From NCBI RefSeq assembly GCF_040183065.1, contig NC_091119.1, positions 63,474,392 through 63,538,391 on the forward strand: a DNA stretch of 64,000 nt, written 5' to 3'. The stretch's first letter is position 1; each line of letters begins with the position of its first letter. The notes below the pieces were generated by a model. That model saw nothing but the letters and a program-made list of their open reading frames with translations. It did no database searches and was not told where the DNA came from. A program made the translations under genes and the position numbers. Source of the stretch: Periplaneta americana. Lineage: Eukaryota; Arthropoda; Insecta; Blattodea; Blattidae. Positions 1 to 11,160 of the stretch are shown here, piece by piece.

Positions 1-196
1 TTGATAATAATCAAACGTTAATGCAACCGATGCACGCACTCAGGTAGGCTACAAATACTGTAGCTATATTCATGGGTGCACTAACACAGACTCTGTAATT
101 GTAATAACTTACATAGTGTTATCAGATACAACATCAAGATGAAGTGAACACAAGATACGGAATTTTCTTTCAGAGTTTGCAGTTCATAATGAATAT

Positions 197-345
197 TATT
201 GTTGTTGTTTAGTCAACTGTAGGAAGACAGGTCTGGACCACACAAGTGACGCCAACAAGGCATCACTCATGATAAAACTAGGCCAGGAGATATTGGGGTA
301 GGGTGGCCAGTTCTTTCCCTCTTCATTGCATACATCACTGATTAG
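197..345 (+). mobile_element. short interspersed repeat, family F, copy 1
   Basis: This stretch begins with gttgttgtttagtcaa and ends near ggccagttctttccctc. It matches a second copy at 56103-56240 in order and spacing, including the shared blocks agtca, aggagata and ggggtaggntggccagttc. Two dispersed copies show that it is a repeat. No clear pol III box or coding potential was seen, so its class is unknown. Confidence 0.6.
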
Positions 346-1314
346 ACACATATTACACTAATCAGACTTCAGATGTATAAAAACAAATGTTTTTCCTCCG
401 AAACATATCGTCAAGTGAGATGTACTGTCTGATAATAGATGTACATATCATCCAGCACCTCAATCAGAGATTAATGAATATCATATAGGCCTACATATAC
501 AGAGTGATTCTGATAATTCGACGAAACGTGTGATATCGTCGGGTGATCTGCAAAACATCTTAAGCATTTTTAAATGCATTTTTTTCGTAGTGGAAAGGAA
601 AAACCATGACGCACAGCCTGGAAAAATATCACAACAAACGAGTCCTTAATATAATGAGAAAACAAGGAGTACAATTTATATTAACTGTCTAAGAATTTGC
701 TTTAGAGACAAACAAATCCTCGTAAGAATGTCCAGTTCCCAGACAATCATAGTATCTTGTTACCAAATGGCTCTCAAGATACAAATTTCGACTCTCAAGA
801 CAAAATTGGCGTTGTTCAGATATTTATTTCGGGTCCTATTCCTAGCTATAGGTGATAAGATGATCAACATTTTTCTATTTACTTCACAGAAATTAATTAC
901 AGAAATTTGGATGTATTCTGAATATAGTTTAATACTACCCCAGTTCACATACTGTATAACAAATTGATCAGCCTTATGGACTTTGAAGACAACTTTTATA
1001 AAATTCACTATGCTGCCATCTAGCAAGTACAGAAGTCACATTATAACTCTCATTTTAATTGCATGGAGCAATTATTGTACTTCCATCTAGCGATCGTTAC
1101 CAATCAACAGTGGCGGTCCTAGTGGTTGTTCTCTTCCACATTTACAGTTTTTAACATGAGGATGGCCAATCTGTTATACAGGATGGGCGGAAAGTAACTA
1201 GGTATTAAAAAAAGGCGTATAAAATTTCATTTACAACACTAATTTATTGAAATTAATTTTATGTATAGAAGGTGTCCTGTCATGTTTGTACAGCCTTGTT
1301 ATGAAAATATTTGT
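346..1314. other. no gene seen; fragments of DNA-transposon ends
   Basis: No ORF with a recognisable product. Two pieces look like mariner terminal repeats without a matching partner: near 497 (tatacagagtgattctgat) and near 1176 (tatacaggatgggcggaaag). Short ORFs on both strands in 728-1026 overlap each other and resemble nothing. Confidence 0.4.
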
Positions 1315-1543
1315 CGTGCGCCGGTCTCCGTTGACGTCCCTCTTCTTGCTGTAGTTACAGGTATAGAGAGGGGAAACGGGGGTGACGGGACAAGGTAGGC
1401 CGAAGCTTTGGGGGAGGGGTGATGAAGAAACGATGCTAGGCAATTGCCGTGCGCTGGTCTCCGTTGACGTCCCCTGCTTGCTGTGGTCACAAATATAGAG
1501 AGGGGAAACGGGAGTGACGGGACAAGGTGGGGCGAAGTGTTTG
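1315..1543. repeat. tandem duplication, 133-bp period
   Basis: A block of about 95 bases starting cgtgcgccggtctccgttga at 1315 recurs at 1448 with few changes. Both copies carry the motif agaggggaaacgggngtgac. The intervening sequence makes the period 133 bases. A minus-strand ORF crosses both units but reads as repetitive low-complexity sequence, so I do not call it a gene. Confidence 0.75.
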
Positions 1544-1643
1544 TTGAAAAAATATTCAACACCGTGACATAAGTAGTGATTTGTGAGCCCCTGAAAAATA
1601 TTCAATAATACAACACAGCTAATATGGATCCAAATATGCACAA

Positions 1644-1862
1644 GTCCACACCTGTGGAGTAACGGTCAGCGCGTCTGGCTGCGAAACCAGGTGGCCCGGG
1701 TTCGAATCCCGGTCGGGGCAAGTTACCTGGTTGAGTTTTTTTCCGGGGTTTTCCCTCATCCCAATACGAGCAAATGCTCATTTCACCGGCATTATCACCT
1801 TCATTTCATTCAGACGCTAAATAACCTAGATGTTGATACAGCGTCGTAAAATAACCAAAAAA
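1644..1862 (+). mobile_element. tRNA-derived SINE, family A, with 12-bp target duplication
   Basis: The head is tRNA-like, with a box A-type stretch (gtggagtaacggtcagcgcg) and box B (ggttcgaatcc). The body runs into the family end ...agcgtcgtaaaataacc. The 12-base target duplication aaatatgcacaa lies at 1632-1643 and 1863-1874. Compared with the copy at 57762-58003, this copy lacks about 35 bases in the middle. SINEs are moved by LINE machinery in trans and code for nothing. Confidence 0.85.
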
Positions 1863-1874
1863 AAATATGCACAA

Positions 1875-2201
1875 AAATAAATTACTTAACACAATGGCAT
1901 AACTAGTGGATCGGGACTCTCCTGCATAAGATTCACTAATTTGATTTAATTTGACTTCTATGAATTTTTTCACCCTCAAATTAAAGTACGGTACCTTATA
2001 ATGAAGTATTGTATTCCTCCAAATTACGGACTTTCATTTATGCACTCACTTTTTAGTATTCTTGACTCCTAAAAAGTGGCTTTCGGCATTGTGTCCGTCT
2101 GTATGCAGCAATTTTTCTAACATGCAATTAACTCAACCATAACTCCTTTGTAATTTCCTTCAATCATCGCCACTATAGCTATTAGCAGAGTCTAATATAT
2201 A
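1875..2201. other. no feature seen
   Basis: AT-rich sequence between a SINE and a small inverted-repeat element. I see no ORF of interest, splice-bounded exon or repeat with a second copy. Confidence 0.4.
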
Positions 2202-2352
2202 CAGTCACGAAGCTTGAGTTTATGAGAGTACTAGAAACAATAGACTGTGCAGGTACTATTTCGCATTGTCTGTAATGAGGCGATAGTAGCGATCCTAGTG
2301 GTTAGCAATTATCTATGGATGCATATTTACTACGTATTGAGCTTCGTGACTG
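2202..2352. mobile_element. 151-bp TA-inserting MITE
   Basis: The ends are inverted repeats of about 15 bases (cagtcacgaagct...agcttcgtgactg) flanked by TA on both sides (2200-2201 and 2353-2354). Size and TA target are those of non-autonomous Tc1/mariner-type elements. There is no coding potential. Confidence 0.75.
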
Positions 2353-2971
2353 TATATACTAGACTGTGGTAGCCTATTAGTTTGCACGGCGGCTTAGGTT
2401 ACTGATTGCATTGTGGGTGACAGTACGGAGTGCATACAATCTGCGGACAACGGACTTGTTTACTTTTTCGGTCGATGTAGCTAAGGTACGGACGAGTTCT
2501 CGTATTGTTTTTATTGTATGCTTGTTACCAGAAAGGGACAGTTGAATGACGTACACTCTATCCAACTACAACTGCGAATGACGAAACTAAACTATAAACA
2601 TACTGGTAGTCGTAGGCGAGGTACCGTTATCGCTTTGAACCTTCGAAGAAAGTTGATACAGTATGTACAGATACGGAAATAAAATTTGAAGCTTCCTTAT
2701 TGTGAAAGTTTCGCTTACAACCTACTGCGCATGTGCAGTAAACAAGAGCCTCTGTATTTATGCTACTGTCCGCGAAACTTATCTGGGCAGTTACAAGAGA
2801 GAGGCGCGGGGAGTAGCTAGAGGGGTCGCTTCTAGATAGCGGAGCAGGAGAGGAAAGGATGGTCTACGAGGCGGGTAAAATACATTTGCTTGCTTAGTGT
2901 GATCTGAACTTACAGTAACTTTGTGTTCTGTGAAGACATATTTATACAATAGCCGGTAGTAATACGAGATG
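2353..2971. other. no gene seen; locally GC-rich tract
   Basis: Mostly unremarkable. The part from about 2780 to 2870 is richer in G and purines (gagaggcgcggggagtagct), unlike its AT-rich surroundings. It could be part of an old transposon or a regulatory tract; nothing decides this. Confidence 0.35.
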
Positions 2972-3177
2972 CAACAAGGTTATACGCGCTTTCTATACTC
3001 GAGGTTGCCGGTTTGATCCCGGCCGAGGTCGATGGCATTTAATTGTGTGTAAATGCGACAATCTCATGTCAGTAGATTTAACTGGCATGTAAAAGACCTC
3101 CTGCGGGACAAAATTCCGGCACACCGGCGACGCTGTTATAATCTCTGCAGTTGCGAGCGTCATTAAATAAACCATAA
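2972..3177 (+). mobile_element. SINE family B copy, diverged
   Basis: It shares box B (ggtttgatcccggcc), the motif ctggcatgtaaaagacctcctgc and the end ctgcagttgcgagcgtcattaaataaac with the better copy at 58794-59018. The first tRNA-like bases are degenerate. Other copies are at 13485-13968, 17852-18160 and 45132-45228. Confidence 0.8.
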
Positions 3178-3239
3178 TTTAATTTTAATTTAGCTTACAC
3201 AGTAAGGAGAAGGAGATAATAAGGTCAGTGGTTGTTTGT

Positions 3240-3785
3240 TGCGATCAAGAGGCAAAAGATGTCTTTCTTACTTACTTACGACTTTTAAGAAACCCGGAGG
3301 TTCATTGCCGCCCTCACATAAACCCGTCATCGGTCCCTATCCTGAGCAAGATTAATCCAGTCTCTACAGTAATCATATGTCACCACCTTCAAATCCATTT
3401 TAATATTACCCTCCCATCTATGTCTCGGATTCCCCAAAGATCTTTTTCCCTCCAGCATCCCAACTAACAGTCTATATACATTTCTGGATTCGCCCATACG
3501 TGCTACATGCCCTGCCCATCTCAAACGTCTGGATATAATGTTTCTAATTATGTCGGCTGAAGAATAAAATGGGTCCGTTCTGCCTTGTGTAACTTTTTCT
3601 ACTCTCCTGTAACTTCATCCCTGTTAGCTCCAAATATTTTCCTAAGCACCTTATTCTCAAACACCCTTAACCTCTGTTTCTCTCTCAAAGTGAGAGTCCA
3701 AGTTTCACAACCATACAGAACAAACGATACGAACTGTTTTATAAATTCTGACTTTCATCTTTTTTTTGAGAGCTGACTGGATGAC
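3240..3785 (-). pseudogene. non-LTR retrotransposon 3' end (C-terminal RT region)
   Basis: On the minus strand the sequence encodes pieces of the C-terminal region also seen at 14762-15455, such as RWAGHVARMGESRNVYRLLV and a QDRDR end. The frame is broken several times. The 3' end is a short TAAG repeat (cgtaagtaagtaag read on the minus strand), a common LINE tail type. Only the last 0.5 kb is present, as expected from 5' truncation during reverse transcription. The clade is not certain. Confidence 0.75.
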
Positions 3786-4563
3786 AAAAGTTTCTCAACC
3801 TAATAATAATATTAATAATTATGTATATAATAAATTTTCAGTCAAATACACTTTTCAATTTGTGAGGTCAGATAATCTGTTACATCACAATATTTAATAC
3901 GAAGTCACTAATATTTTCGACTTTAAAAAGTCATCTTCAGGTGCACGAGATGCAAACAATATTTAAAAAATAGGTGATAAGTTGATCTAGCAATTAATAA
4001 CAAAGTAAGTAATGCACGTACTGGCATTTACAATTATATAAATTTTGTGCCTCTTGAGGTAAACTGTACATGGTAGGCCTAAAGCTGAACACTGATGCTA
4101 AATTCTCGTATGTATATAAGACAAGGAGAAGGCACAGCATGATATTAACCTTATACAATTAAAGGCTAAGTATCTCATTAGATCGTATCATTAAAATTAA
4201 ATTTCTACAGTTTGATATTAACTATGTTAAAATGTTAAACATAATGTATAAATTTAAAGGAGATGGAGAAGCTGTGATGCAAATGCTGTTGGTGGGAGAG
4301 CACGCAGTCTAATTCGTCGTGGTGAATGCCATAGTTGTCTGAAAATATTTTAGTTAATAGGTTATTATTAATTTTGAAAAGGTTGTGAGAGCTGATATCA
4401 GCGTTTCTTAAAGGTTTATTATATTTGTACTTACATAGTTGTTCAGTTGTTTGCATCCAGACAAGGGGGCGTGCTTCACCCGACGTTACATGTTTTAGAC
4501 TGAGTGATGATGTATGGACAAATAACTGAGAGGGAATGCCAGGAGTGACTTTTCGATAACATG
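3786..4563 (-). other. 3' untranslated region of the Penelope-like element
   Basis: Downstream of the element ORF on the minus strand. No second ORF of note is present. A possible ribozyme-like fold sits at 3883-3952. The end of the element is not marked by a clear target duplication, so the left boundary near 3790 is a guess. Confidence 0.4.
3883..3952 (-). other. hammerhead-like three-way junction, missing cleavage base
   Basis: Read on the minus strand: ctgaaga (3934-3940); a perfect 6-bp hairpin gactttttaaagtc (3919-3932); gaa (3916-3918); then aatatt (3910-3915), which can pair with aatatt (3889-3894) as stem III. Stem I pairs cac (3941-3943) with gtg (3886-3888), and cat further out with atg. 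This matches the order of a hammerhead core (CUGANGA, stem II, GAA, stem III, stem I). However, there is one extra base before stem II and no unpaired H17 nucleotide. Hammerhead motifs are known in Penelope-like elements; this one may be degenerate or chance. Confidence 0.35.
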
Positions 4564-6633
4564 TTACTTTATTAAGTGATATAGGGGATTACGTAAATTT
4601 GGTATTTGCTCATTTAATAATGGATTATTAGGGTCTTGATTTTTTACAATAAAAAACTCTTCTGCAGTGTTGATAAGATGTGAATTATTTATTACTTTTA
4701 AAATTTTTAAGGTGTTTTGTATACTATTAATTTCGTGGCCTGAATCAATAAGATGAGTAGCAAATTTATATCTATTCCTGTTATTATGGAAATTTGATTT
4801 ATGTTCTTTAAATCTAGTGTGGAAGTTTCGTTTGGTTTGTCCTATGTATTTTCTATTGCACTTTTTACATTGTAATTGATAAATACCACTTTGTGAGAAT
4901 TTATTCGTTTTGCGCAATTTGTTGGGAATGATGCTATTTATTTTGTTGTTAGTTCTGAAAGTGATATGTATATTTTCTTTTTTAAAAAATGAAGTTAAAT
5001 GATTATTAATTTTTCCAAAATATGTCATTGGGTATCTAATTATATCTCTTTTTAGGTTTGTGGGTTGTAATGTGGTGAAAGTTTTATTTTTATTTCCTAG
5101 TTTCTTGATTCTATTTCGGATATAGTTTTCAATTGTGTTTCCGTTGAAGCCATTGTTTGTGGCGAGTTGTATTATGTATTTTCTTTCTTTTGTATAAGCT
5201 GTTTGACTTAAAGGGGTATTTATTAAGCGGTCAATGAGATACCTAAATTTACATAATTTTTGTGAATATGGGTGGTTAGAAGTTTTATGTATAGTATAAT
5301 CAACTGAAGTAACTTTTCGGTAAATATTGTAGGTGAGTTTGGATTTGTTTACTTTAATAGTTAAATCAAGAAAATTGATTGTTTTTTGTACTTCTTCCTC
5401 GTAAGTAAATTTTAGGCTAGGATGTAATTTATTGAATGAAGTAACTATAGAGTCAGAAGATGATGTGCCATTGTGTATGATTAGGATATCATCTACATAT
5501 CGGGAATAATTTTTTATCTTATGCTGATTTTGTATGTTGGGAATGTTTTTATTTTTTAAATTTTGTAGAAAGATTTCTGCCATAAGGCCGGATAAAGGGT
5601 CATCCATGGCTAAACCTTTAACCTGTTTATATATTTTCTCATTGAAGGTGAAATAATTTTGTTGTAAGGAGGTATGTAACAGGTTTTCTAGTTGTTTTAC
5701 TAAAATGGGGTCAAGTTTGAGCTCTAATAGTTTTGTGGTAATAATGTGAATAGTTTCTTCAACGGGGATGTTGGTATAAAGATTTTCAATATCAAGGGAA
5801 AGTAGTTTATCTTGTTTATTAATTTTTAATTTTCTTAAACGTTGTATTAGTTGTTGTGTATTTAACAAAGTATATTTATTATCAATAGGTAAAGTCTTTT
5901 TTAGGAAGTGTAAAAGGAATTTATTAATTTTGTGGTTCGGAGCGTGCACACTATTGACTATTGGTCTCATAGACAGAGTTGGCTTATGAGTTTTTGGTAG
6001 AGTTTTTAAGACAGGAACACTGGGATTTTGATCAATATATTTATAAGATTTTGATGTTGATATTATGCCAGGAGCTGACTTTATAGCCTGTTTTATTTGT
6101 TTTTGGTACTGCTCAGTTGGATCAACCTTCAATTCCGTGATTTGATTTTTGGTAATGAATTCTAAAGTTTTGTTTACATATTCTTCTTTTTCCATTAATA
6201 CTATAGAGTCTGACTTATCGGCTTTAACATGTATTATTTCATTTTGTTTCAGTTTCTTTCCCAATTTTAAAATTTTTTTGTGTTCAGATTTGGCTTTTCG
6301 TAACGATTTATCTGTTTTTGGATCATTTATATATTGCGTAATAATTTTAGCAGTTTTGTATCTAAGGTGTTCTTTGTTTTCATTAGAACTATTCTGTATG
6401 ATGTTTTCAGTTTCTATAGCTAAATCTTCAATAATTTTCTCTTTGTTGCTAAATACAAAACTGTGTTTATAGCCTTTCTTTAGGATATCAATGTCATCTG
6501 AAGTTAAAGTTAAATTAGTAAGATTAATTACTCTATTGTTTGCCTTTTCTTTTTCTTGTGAAGTGGTTTTCTGCGGTTTTAAACCGGTGAGGGAATTCAA
6601 TTTCTTGTTCAGAGTTTCATATTTATGGGACAT
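4564..6633 (-). CDS. Penelope-like retroelement protein: reverse transcriptase plus GIY-YIG endonuclease
   Basis: An uninterrupted 689-residue ORF. The N-terminal third is lysine-rich with KADKSDSIVLMEKEEY near 137-152. RT motifs follow: LSLDIENLYTNIP at 278-290, GLAMDDPLSG at 340-349 and the catalytic YVDD at 379-382. The C-terminal domain is a GIY-YIG nuclease: GIYQLQCKKC at 583-592, YIGQTKRNFHTRFKEH at 596-611 and HLIDSGH at 627-633, with the paired cysteines typical of Penelope-like elements. Known role: the nuclease nicks target DNA and RT copies the element RNA there. The lack of stops in a window of decayed TEs suggests recent insertion. An aspartate follows AM in the RT motif, where I would expect glycine from memory of the family. 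Confidence 0.93.
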   Translation of the reverse strand: MSHKYETLNKKLNSLTGLKPQKTTSQEKEKANNRVINLTNLTLTSDDIDILKKGYKHSFVFSNKEKIIEDLAIETENIIQNSSNENKEHLRYKTAKIITQYINDPKTDKSLRKAKSEHKKILKLGKKLKQNEIIHVKADKSDSIVLMEKEEYVNKTLEFITKNQITELKVDPTEQYQKQIKQAIKSAPGIISTSKSYKYIDQNPSVPVLKTLPKTHKPTLSMRPIVNSVHAPNHKINKFLLHFLKKTLPIDNKYTLLNTQQLIQRLRKLKINKQDKLLSLDIENLYTNIPVEETIHIITTKLLELKLDPILVKQLENLLHTSLQQNYFTFNEKIYKQVKGLAMDDPLSGLMAEIFLQNLKNKNIPNIQNQHKIKNYSRYVDDILIIHNGTSSSDSIVTSFNKLHPSLKFTYEEEVQKTINFLDLTIKVNKSKLTYNIYRKVTSVDYTIHKTSNHPYSQKLCKFRYLIDRLINTPLSQTAYTKERKYIIQLATNNGFNGNTIENYIRNRIKKLGNKNKTFTTLQPTNLKRDIIRYPMTYFGKINNHLTSFFKKENIHITFRTNNKINSIIPNKLRKTNKFSQSGIYQLQCKKCNRKYIGQTKRNFHTRFKEHKSNFHNNRNRYKFATHLIDSGHEINSIQNTLKILKVINNSHLINTAEEFFIVKNQDPNNPLLNEQIPNLRNPLYHLIK

Positions 6634-8102
6634 CTGACTGATTATTTTTCTCTTCTATATTTTGTCTCCAGCCATCTGTTTACTGTCATAAAGTTTACTG
6701 CCTTATCCAGCCTTGCTATCGTTAAACACTTGGCTATATTGTACAGTATAAACATACAGCATTGTGAAGGGCTCCCACTCTTAGCTGAACTGACAATAAT
6801 AAAATCACTTTAGATAAGATATTTACTGTTCCTTAAGGCATTAATCATTTGTTGTGTAGTGTGCGACATCAGTTATTATAAGCAACGGGGAATTTCGCAG
6901 CCTTCTAGCACAAGTGTAAGTGTAGGTCTGCTGCCGCAAGCGGTTCATTAGCTGGGGATCGCGAGCGCGTGCATGCCTCCGGAAAATAAATTGTTGCAAA
7001 TGTATGTATGCAGATCCCACATTTTTAACTGCAGTAGTTTACAGATAATACATCAGGGAACAAGCCTATATTTTTTCAGATTTTTAACTTGGCTATTCAA
7101 CGTAGTAATTTTGCTTTGAAAAATAAGTCATTAAAAAATTAGGCCAAATTTTAAATTTATTTGTGATAAGCCTAAAGTAATAAAAAGTGTTGTATTTAGT
7201 CTTTCAAATGCGCCAAACCCCAAATCTCAATTATATGCAGAAACAGAGTTCCAATTGAGTTTATGTAACAGTGCGCGCATAATTTGCGTATTTTCAAATA
7301 GTCTTAACTACACAAATAATTAATAATTGTGGAAATAAAACAATACGGGTCTCCTTATTTGATGTCTGGAATTCATGAAAAAAAATCGACTATTTTCGAG
7401 AAGGTCGTGTTTTGTTGCTGTGCGATTTGACGTGGAATGACTCACATGGTAACAATGTAGACGGCTCTTGTGTTCTAAAATTCTAATAGGTACTTATAAA
7501 TCAAAATCTAGCAACATTACGATACGTCATAAGATTATCACGAAATCATAGGTAAGCAAGAACATATCCAATGTAATTGTAAACGGAAATGTATACAGTA
7601 GAACAGAGATGTCAAGGTCAGACTCACGTACTCGATTCTCCGTGCTATAAAGCACTGAGTGGTAGCAATGAATCTATTCTGCAGGCAGTAGCGGTGATCA
7701 AGAAGGGGTGAGCAAAATAAACTCAATTGGCCAACCACTGCGTGGTGAATTAAACTATTTTTAAGAAGTATATAATGTGTTACATTCATACAAGACAACA
7801 AGAAATCAAAGCATATTTTGCAACAAGTACCTCTCTAATTATATTAATTATAAAATCGTACAATTTGATACTAAACATAGACTCTACTTAACTTATACAG
7901 TTTCAGATGATAACTAGGATCTAATTAATTGTTATATACTGTCTTCCCGCTACGAGTTGGCGCGGGGAGTAAATAGGCGGGACGGGGGAACTTTACGCTA
8001 CGCTCTGACCTGAAAACTTCGTCCACTTACTTGGCTACACGGGAACGGAGTCAGACATAAAAGATTCCGCATCTTCGATGCTGTCGCTATGACTATCATT
8101 AT
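6634..8102. other. no gene seen; probable TE-derived spacer
   Basis: The part to about 6900 may be the 5' untranslated end of the Penelope-like element. A GC-rich patch at 6930-6980 and another at 7945-8000 stand out from AT-rich sequence and may be ends of DNA transposons, but I found no matching inverted partner. Confidence 0.35.
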
Positions 8103-9145
8103 CACATTGTTCAAAATTTCTGGAGTATGATCTGTCCATGATAATCGTCTGTTTATGTTCCATCCGTGTATATTAATTCGAATCTCTCAACAAAGCCATT
8201 AGCCCCACCGCCCCCATCCTGATGAACAACAATGAGTGTTCTGGACACATTTACGGTAGTCAAAACTCCCGTAACATTTTTATCCTGCCAGAACTTGAGA
8301 AACGTTAAATTGGTAGGCCTATCTATCCGCATTTCGTCCAGATACAAAATCGATTTTTCCACTTTCCTAAGCTTTCTTATTTGCTGTAGATATCTTCACG
8401 TATTCCAATTTACAGTGTTTTCCTCAATTTTTTTGCTGCACACTTCTTCCACCTGAAATCCTTTTTCTTCAGTATTCGTCTTAATGTTGTCTTTCATTTC
8501 AAATCTCTCTTGTAGCAGGGGTAAAAGCTTGTTACTACTTTTTTTTTAGTTGATTATTTAACGACACTGTAATAACTATGTACTAGCTTCTTCAGTGTCA
8601 ATTGAATTGATGATGGCGAGATGGTATTTGGCAAAATGAAACCAAGGATTCGCCATAGATTACCTGACATTCGCCTTCCGCTTGGGAAAACCTCAGAAAA
8701 AACCCAACCAGGTAGTCAGCGCAAACGGGAATCGAACTCACTCCCGAGCACAACTGCAGATCAGCAGGCAAACGCGCTACCTCCTGAGCTACGCCGGTGG
8801 CCCTCTTTCTTTTTCAAATAAAAATTCTCAATTATATCTTTTTTGTCAATCTCCCGTCGAAGTCATCTACATTTGCGTTTCGGTAGTCTGGACGTTTACA
8901 TTTTTTTTCTCCCTCAGGTGTCGACAACGCACTTTCTTCTGTGCAGTCTTTCATTTCATTCCTTATACGCTGTATTGTTCTTGTGGATAGATTAAGGTAC
9001 TTTTCTACCTTTGCTATAGGTTTCGTAAGAGGAATGCAAAGGCACTGTTGTTCTTTTTCTTCATCACAGAATTATTTTGCACTTCTAATAATATTCCTTT
9101 CTTCGCTATAGATTGTCAATCCTTGTTTCCTCTTTGTCGACATAT
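8103..9145 (-). pseudogene. decayed DDE transposase, Tc1/IS630-like, split by a SINE
   Basis: The N-terminal part reads on the minus strand from an ATG near 9143 (MSTKRKQGLTIYSEE) through a helix-turn-helix-like piece (LNLSTRTIQRIRNE). After the SINE at 8540-8805 it resumes with ILYLDE, WQDKNVTGVL and LIVVHQDGG...NGFV near 8160-8350. That fits the insect transposase family with YLDETW...LIVLHAG...NGF. Stops and frame changes are present, and the C-terminal catalytic half was not found. Family assignment rests on motif memory. Confidence 0.6.
8540..8805 (-). mobile_element. tRNA-derived SINE, family C
   Basis: On the minus strand it starts ggccaccggcgtagctcagg, with box A-like tagctcaggaggtagcgcg and box B-like ggttcgattccc in slightly altered form. 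Then follow the shared SINE phrase tacctggttgggttttttct and the tail ...cgttaaataatcaac. It lies inside the decayed transposase at 8103-9145, so it arrived later. A head this close to a tRNA could be mistaken for a tRNA gene. Confidence 0.75.
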
Positions 9146-9829
9146 TTACAATAAACAAAAAACTGCTATAAACCTAAATAACAGTATACAATAACATAAA
9201 TTCTATTAACCGTATTATTATCAACACTATTAACACGAAAAGCAAAGGATAGCAATACAAGATTTGTGGTATACTGAAAACAATTGTCTTGTTGAAACTA
9301 ATAAAACACTACAGTAAAAACCCCACTATTATTTTCACAAAGTCGCAAAGACTCATAGACACGTGCAGTAGATGTTTGTGAAACAGGAATATTGCAGTGA
9401 ACAGCGCGGTGCGCATGCGCGACCGTTTACCCTCCGCCCCGTCTAAGTACTTCAGCCGCCTTCTCCTGGCGTGACAACAGTAGTTATCGAATAATGCAAT
9501 TAGCACATAAACGCTGTGTTTCTGTTTTAAACTAATGAAAAAGGAAAGAAACAGGATATTCTGCATATGGTAAAATGAAATGATAGGCCTACAACAAATA
9601 ATAAACATACGTACTGTATATTCTCTTTAACTTAAGCAGTTTTAGATAATGAGCCCTATCTAATTAATTTTATGTATTGCATAACCATGTATTTATTATA
9701 TGAAAATCACACTTCTAGAAACAAAATTTAGATTTCTGAATTCTCGCCTAATTCAGAAGTGCATTTTTTGCTTTTGCCGACACCAGCCTTCTTAGGTCCG
9801 GCGCATATTATCAACTGATAATCCTTATC
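9146..9829. other. no gene seen
   Basis: AT-rich with a short GC-rich patch at 9405-9475 (gcgcatgcgcgaccgtttac). That patch could be one end of a DNA transposon that includes the decayed transposase, but the left partner near 7950 aligns poorly. Confidence 0.3.
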
Positions 9830-10057
9830 TTAGTCTTGGTTTTTTAGGTTTACAAGTGAGAAAAATTGTTCACATATGTACGTACTGCCAAATATAGAAA
9901 TAAACTGTGCAGCAAATCTTCGTACCCCCGAATATAATATATCAGGATTTAAAGCTTTGTAAGATGTGAGAAGAACTTCACGATCATAGAGTGTCTTTGC
10001 TGGTGCATCACTGATGAAATCATTACTTTCTAACGGAAGATCTGAATTGGCAAACAT
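9830..10057 (-). pseudogene. hAT transposase C-terminal fragment
   Basis: The minus-strand reading contains FAAQFISIFGSTYICEQFFS followed by LVNLKNQD. FGSTY-CEQ-FS is the conserved C-terminal dimerisation motif of hAT transposases of the ZBED5/SCAND3/GTF2IRD2-like group. Only about 75 codons are open and no N-terminal domain is attached. A related fragment is at 29488-29673. Confidence 0.7.
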
Positions 10058-10679
10058 CCCAAGTCCATTGAAGTAATTTTTTTCTGGACAGCAAAGGAAC
10101 TATATAAGCTTGCAATATAAGAATAAAATATCTGCATAATTAAAAAACAGAGGCTTAGACACGGACTTGGGATATTATTTTTTATAGGATGGATAATCTA
10201 TGCAAAACACAACATGTCGGGTAAAAAGTTGAATTCGATAAATTTTGGACTTGACATGTAACGAGTCTACGCTATTAGCAGTTTTGTTTGTACTTCATTC
10301 TGTGAACTAAATGCAATGCATTGAGAAAGAAGCTCTACATACATCTACACATATATTTACTACTACTTAATGTCAATAAAAACAACAATATGTGAATACA
10401 TCATTCTGTAGATTGACTAATAATTTCAGACGTTTGACACAGCTTCTCTTTGTAACTAAATAATTTCCACATACCAAACAAAGAGCATCACCTCATCTTT
10501 CACTCACTTAAGAAATCAAGAATCCAGTAAGCCTGAAACTTACTGAACGACTTCTTCGTCAATGTGTAATGTACAACCCTTGTGCTCACCAGTGACTTGT
10601 ATCTGCTTGCCCTACGTGCTCTGAGCAGCGCATACGGGTGCTGAGGCACGAAGGAATTACAATATTAAAAAAACTATAT
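10058..10679. other. no gene seen
   Basis: AT-rich spacer between two hAT fragments on opposite strands. It may hold further decayed hAT sequence, but no motif is clear. Confidence 0.3.
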
Positions 10680-11160
10680 GATGAAACAAGATATGAGTCA
10701 AACTATGTTATTGCTTTGGAAATCGCAAAATCATTGAAGTGCTATAATGAAGGACAGTTTATTGAAACATGTTCGAATAAAGTCGCTAACATTATTTGTC
10801 CCGAATAATCTAATGTTTTTAATAGTATGAAATTATCCACATGGACAATACAAAGGAGGATAACTCGCTTTAGGTGGAAACACAGATTTGATACAGTAGA
10901 ATTGGTAATGTTCACCCGCGTAGTTACGAAGGATCTCTCTGTATAAGAATATTTGCTCGATATCATTGCACTAAAAGGAAATACAACAGGAGATGAGTTA
11001 TTCCAAGCATGAAGAAAACATATAGAAGAAATGAATCTGAACAAAAAGCAACTTGTATCTCTAGTAACATGCGAGACTCGAAATACGATTTTAAAAAAGT
11101 CTACTAGGTGAATTAACGTGTTATTAAGAGAGCTGGAAATAAGTGAGGACATGCATAACA
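10680..11160 (+). pseudogene. hAT transposase middle fragment, decayed
   Basis: The plus-strand frames contain QFIETCSNKVANIICPE, LSTWTIQRRIT, MFTRVVTKDLSV and GNTTGDELFQA in the order expected of GTF2IRD2/ZBED-type hAT transposases (CP..., LSARTVxRR, FxRxV, TTGEDIF). Several stops and frame changes separate them. It runs opposite to the C-terminal fragment at 9830-10057, so these are two insertions or a rearranged one. Confidence 0.6.

Noticed and set aside
1231..1641. 136-codon minus-strand ORF
   Set aside because: It reads through a 133-bp tandem duplication twice and shows no domain.
1660..1725. tRNA gene on plus strand
   Set aside because: Boxes A and B are good, but the same head recurs at 36981, 44630, 57762 and 13580 with a shared non-tRNA body and target duplications; it is a SINE.
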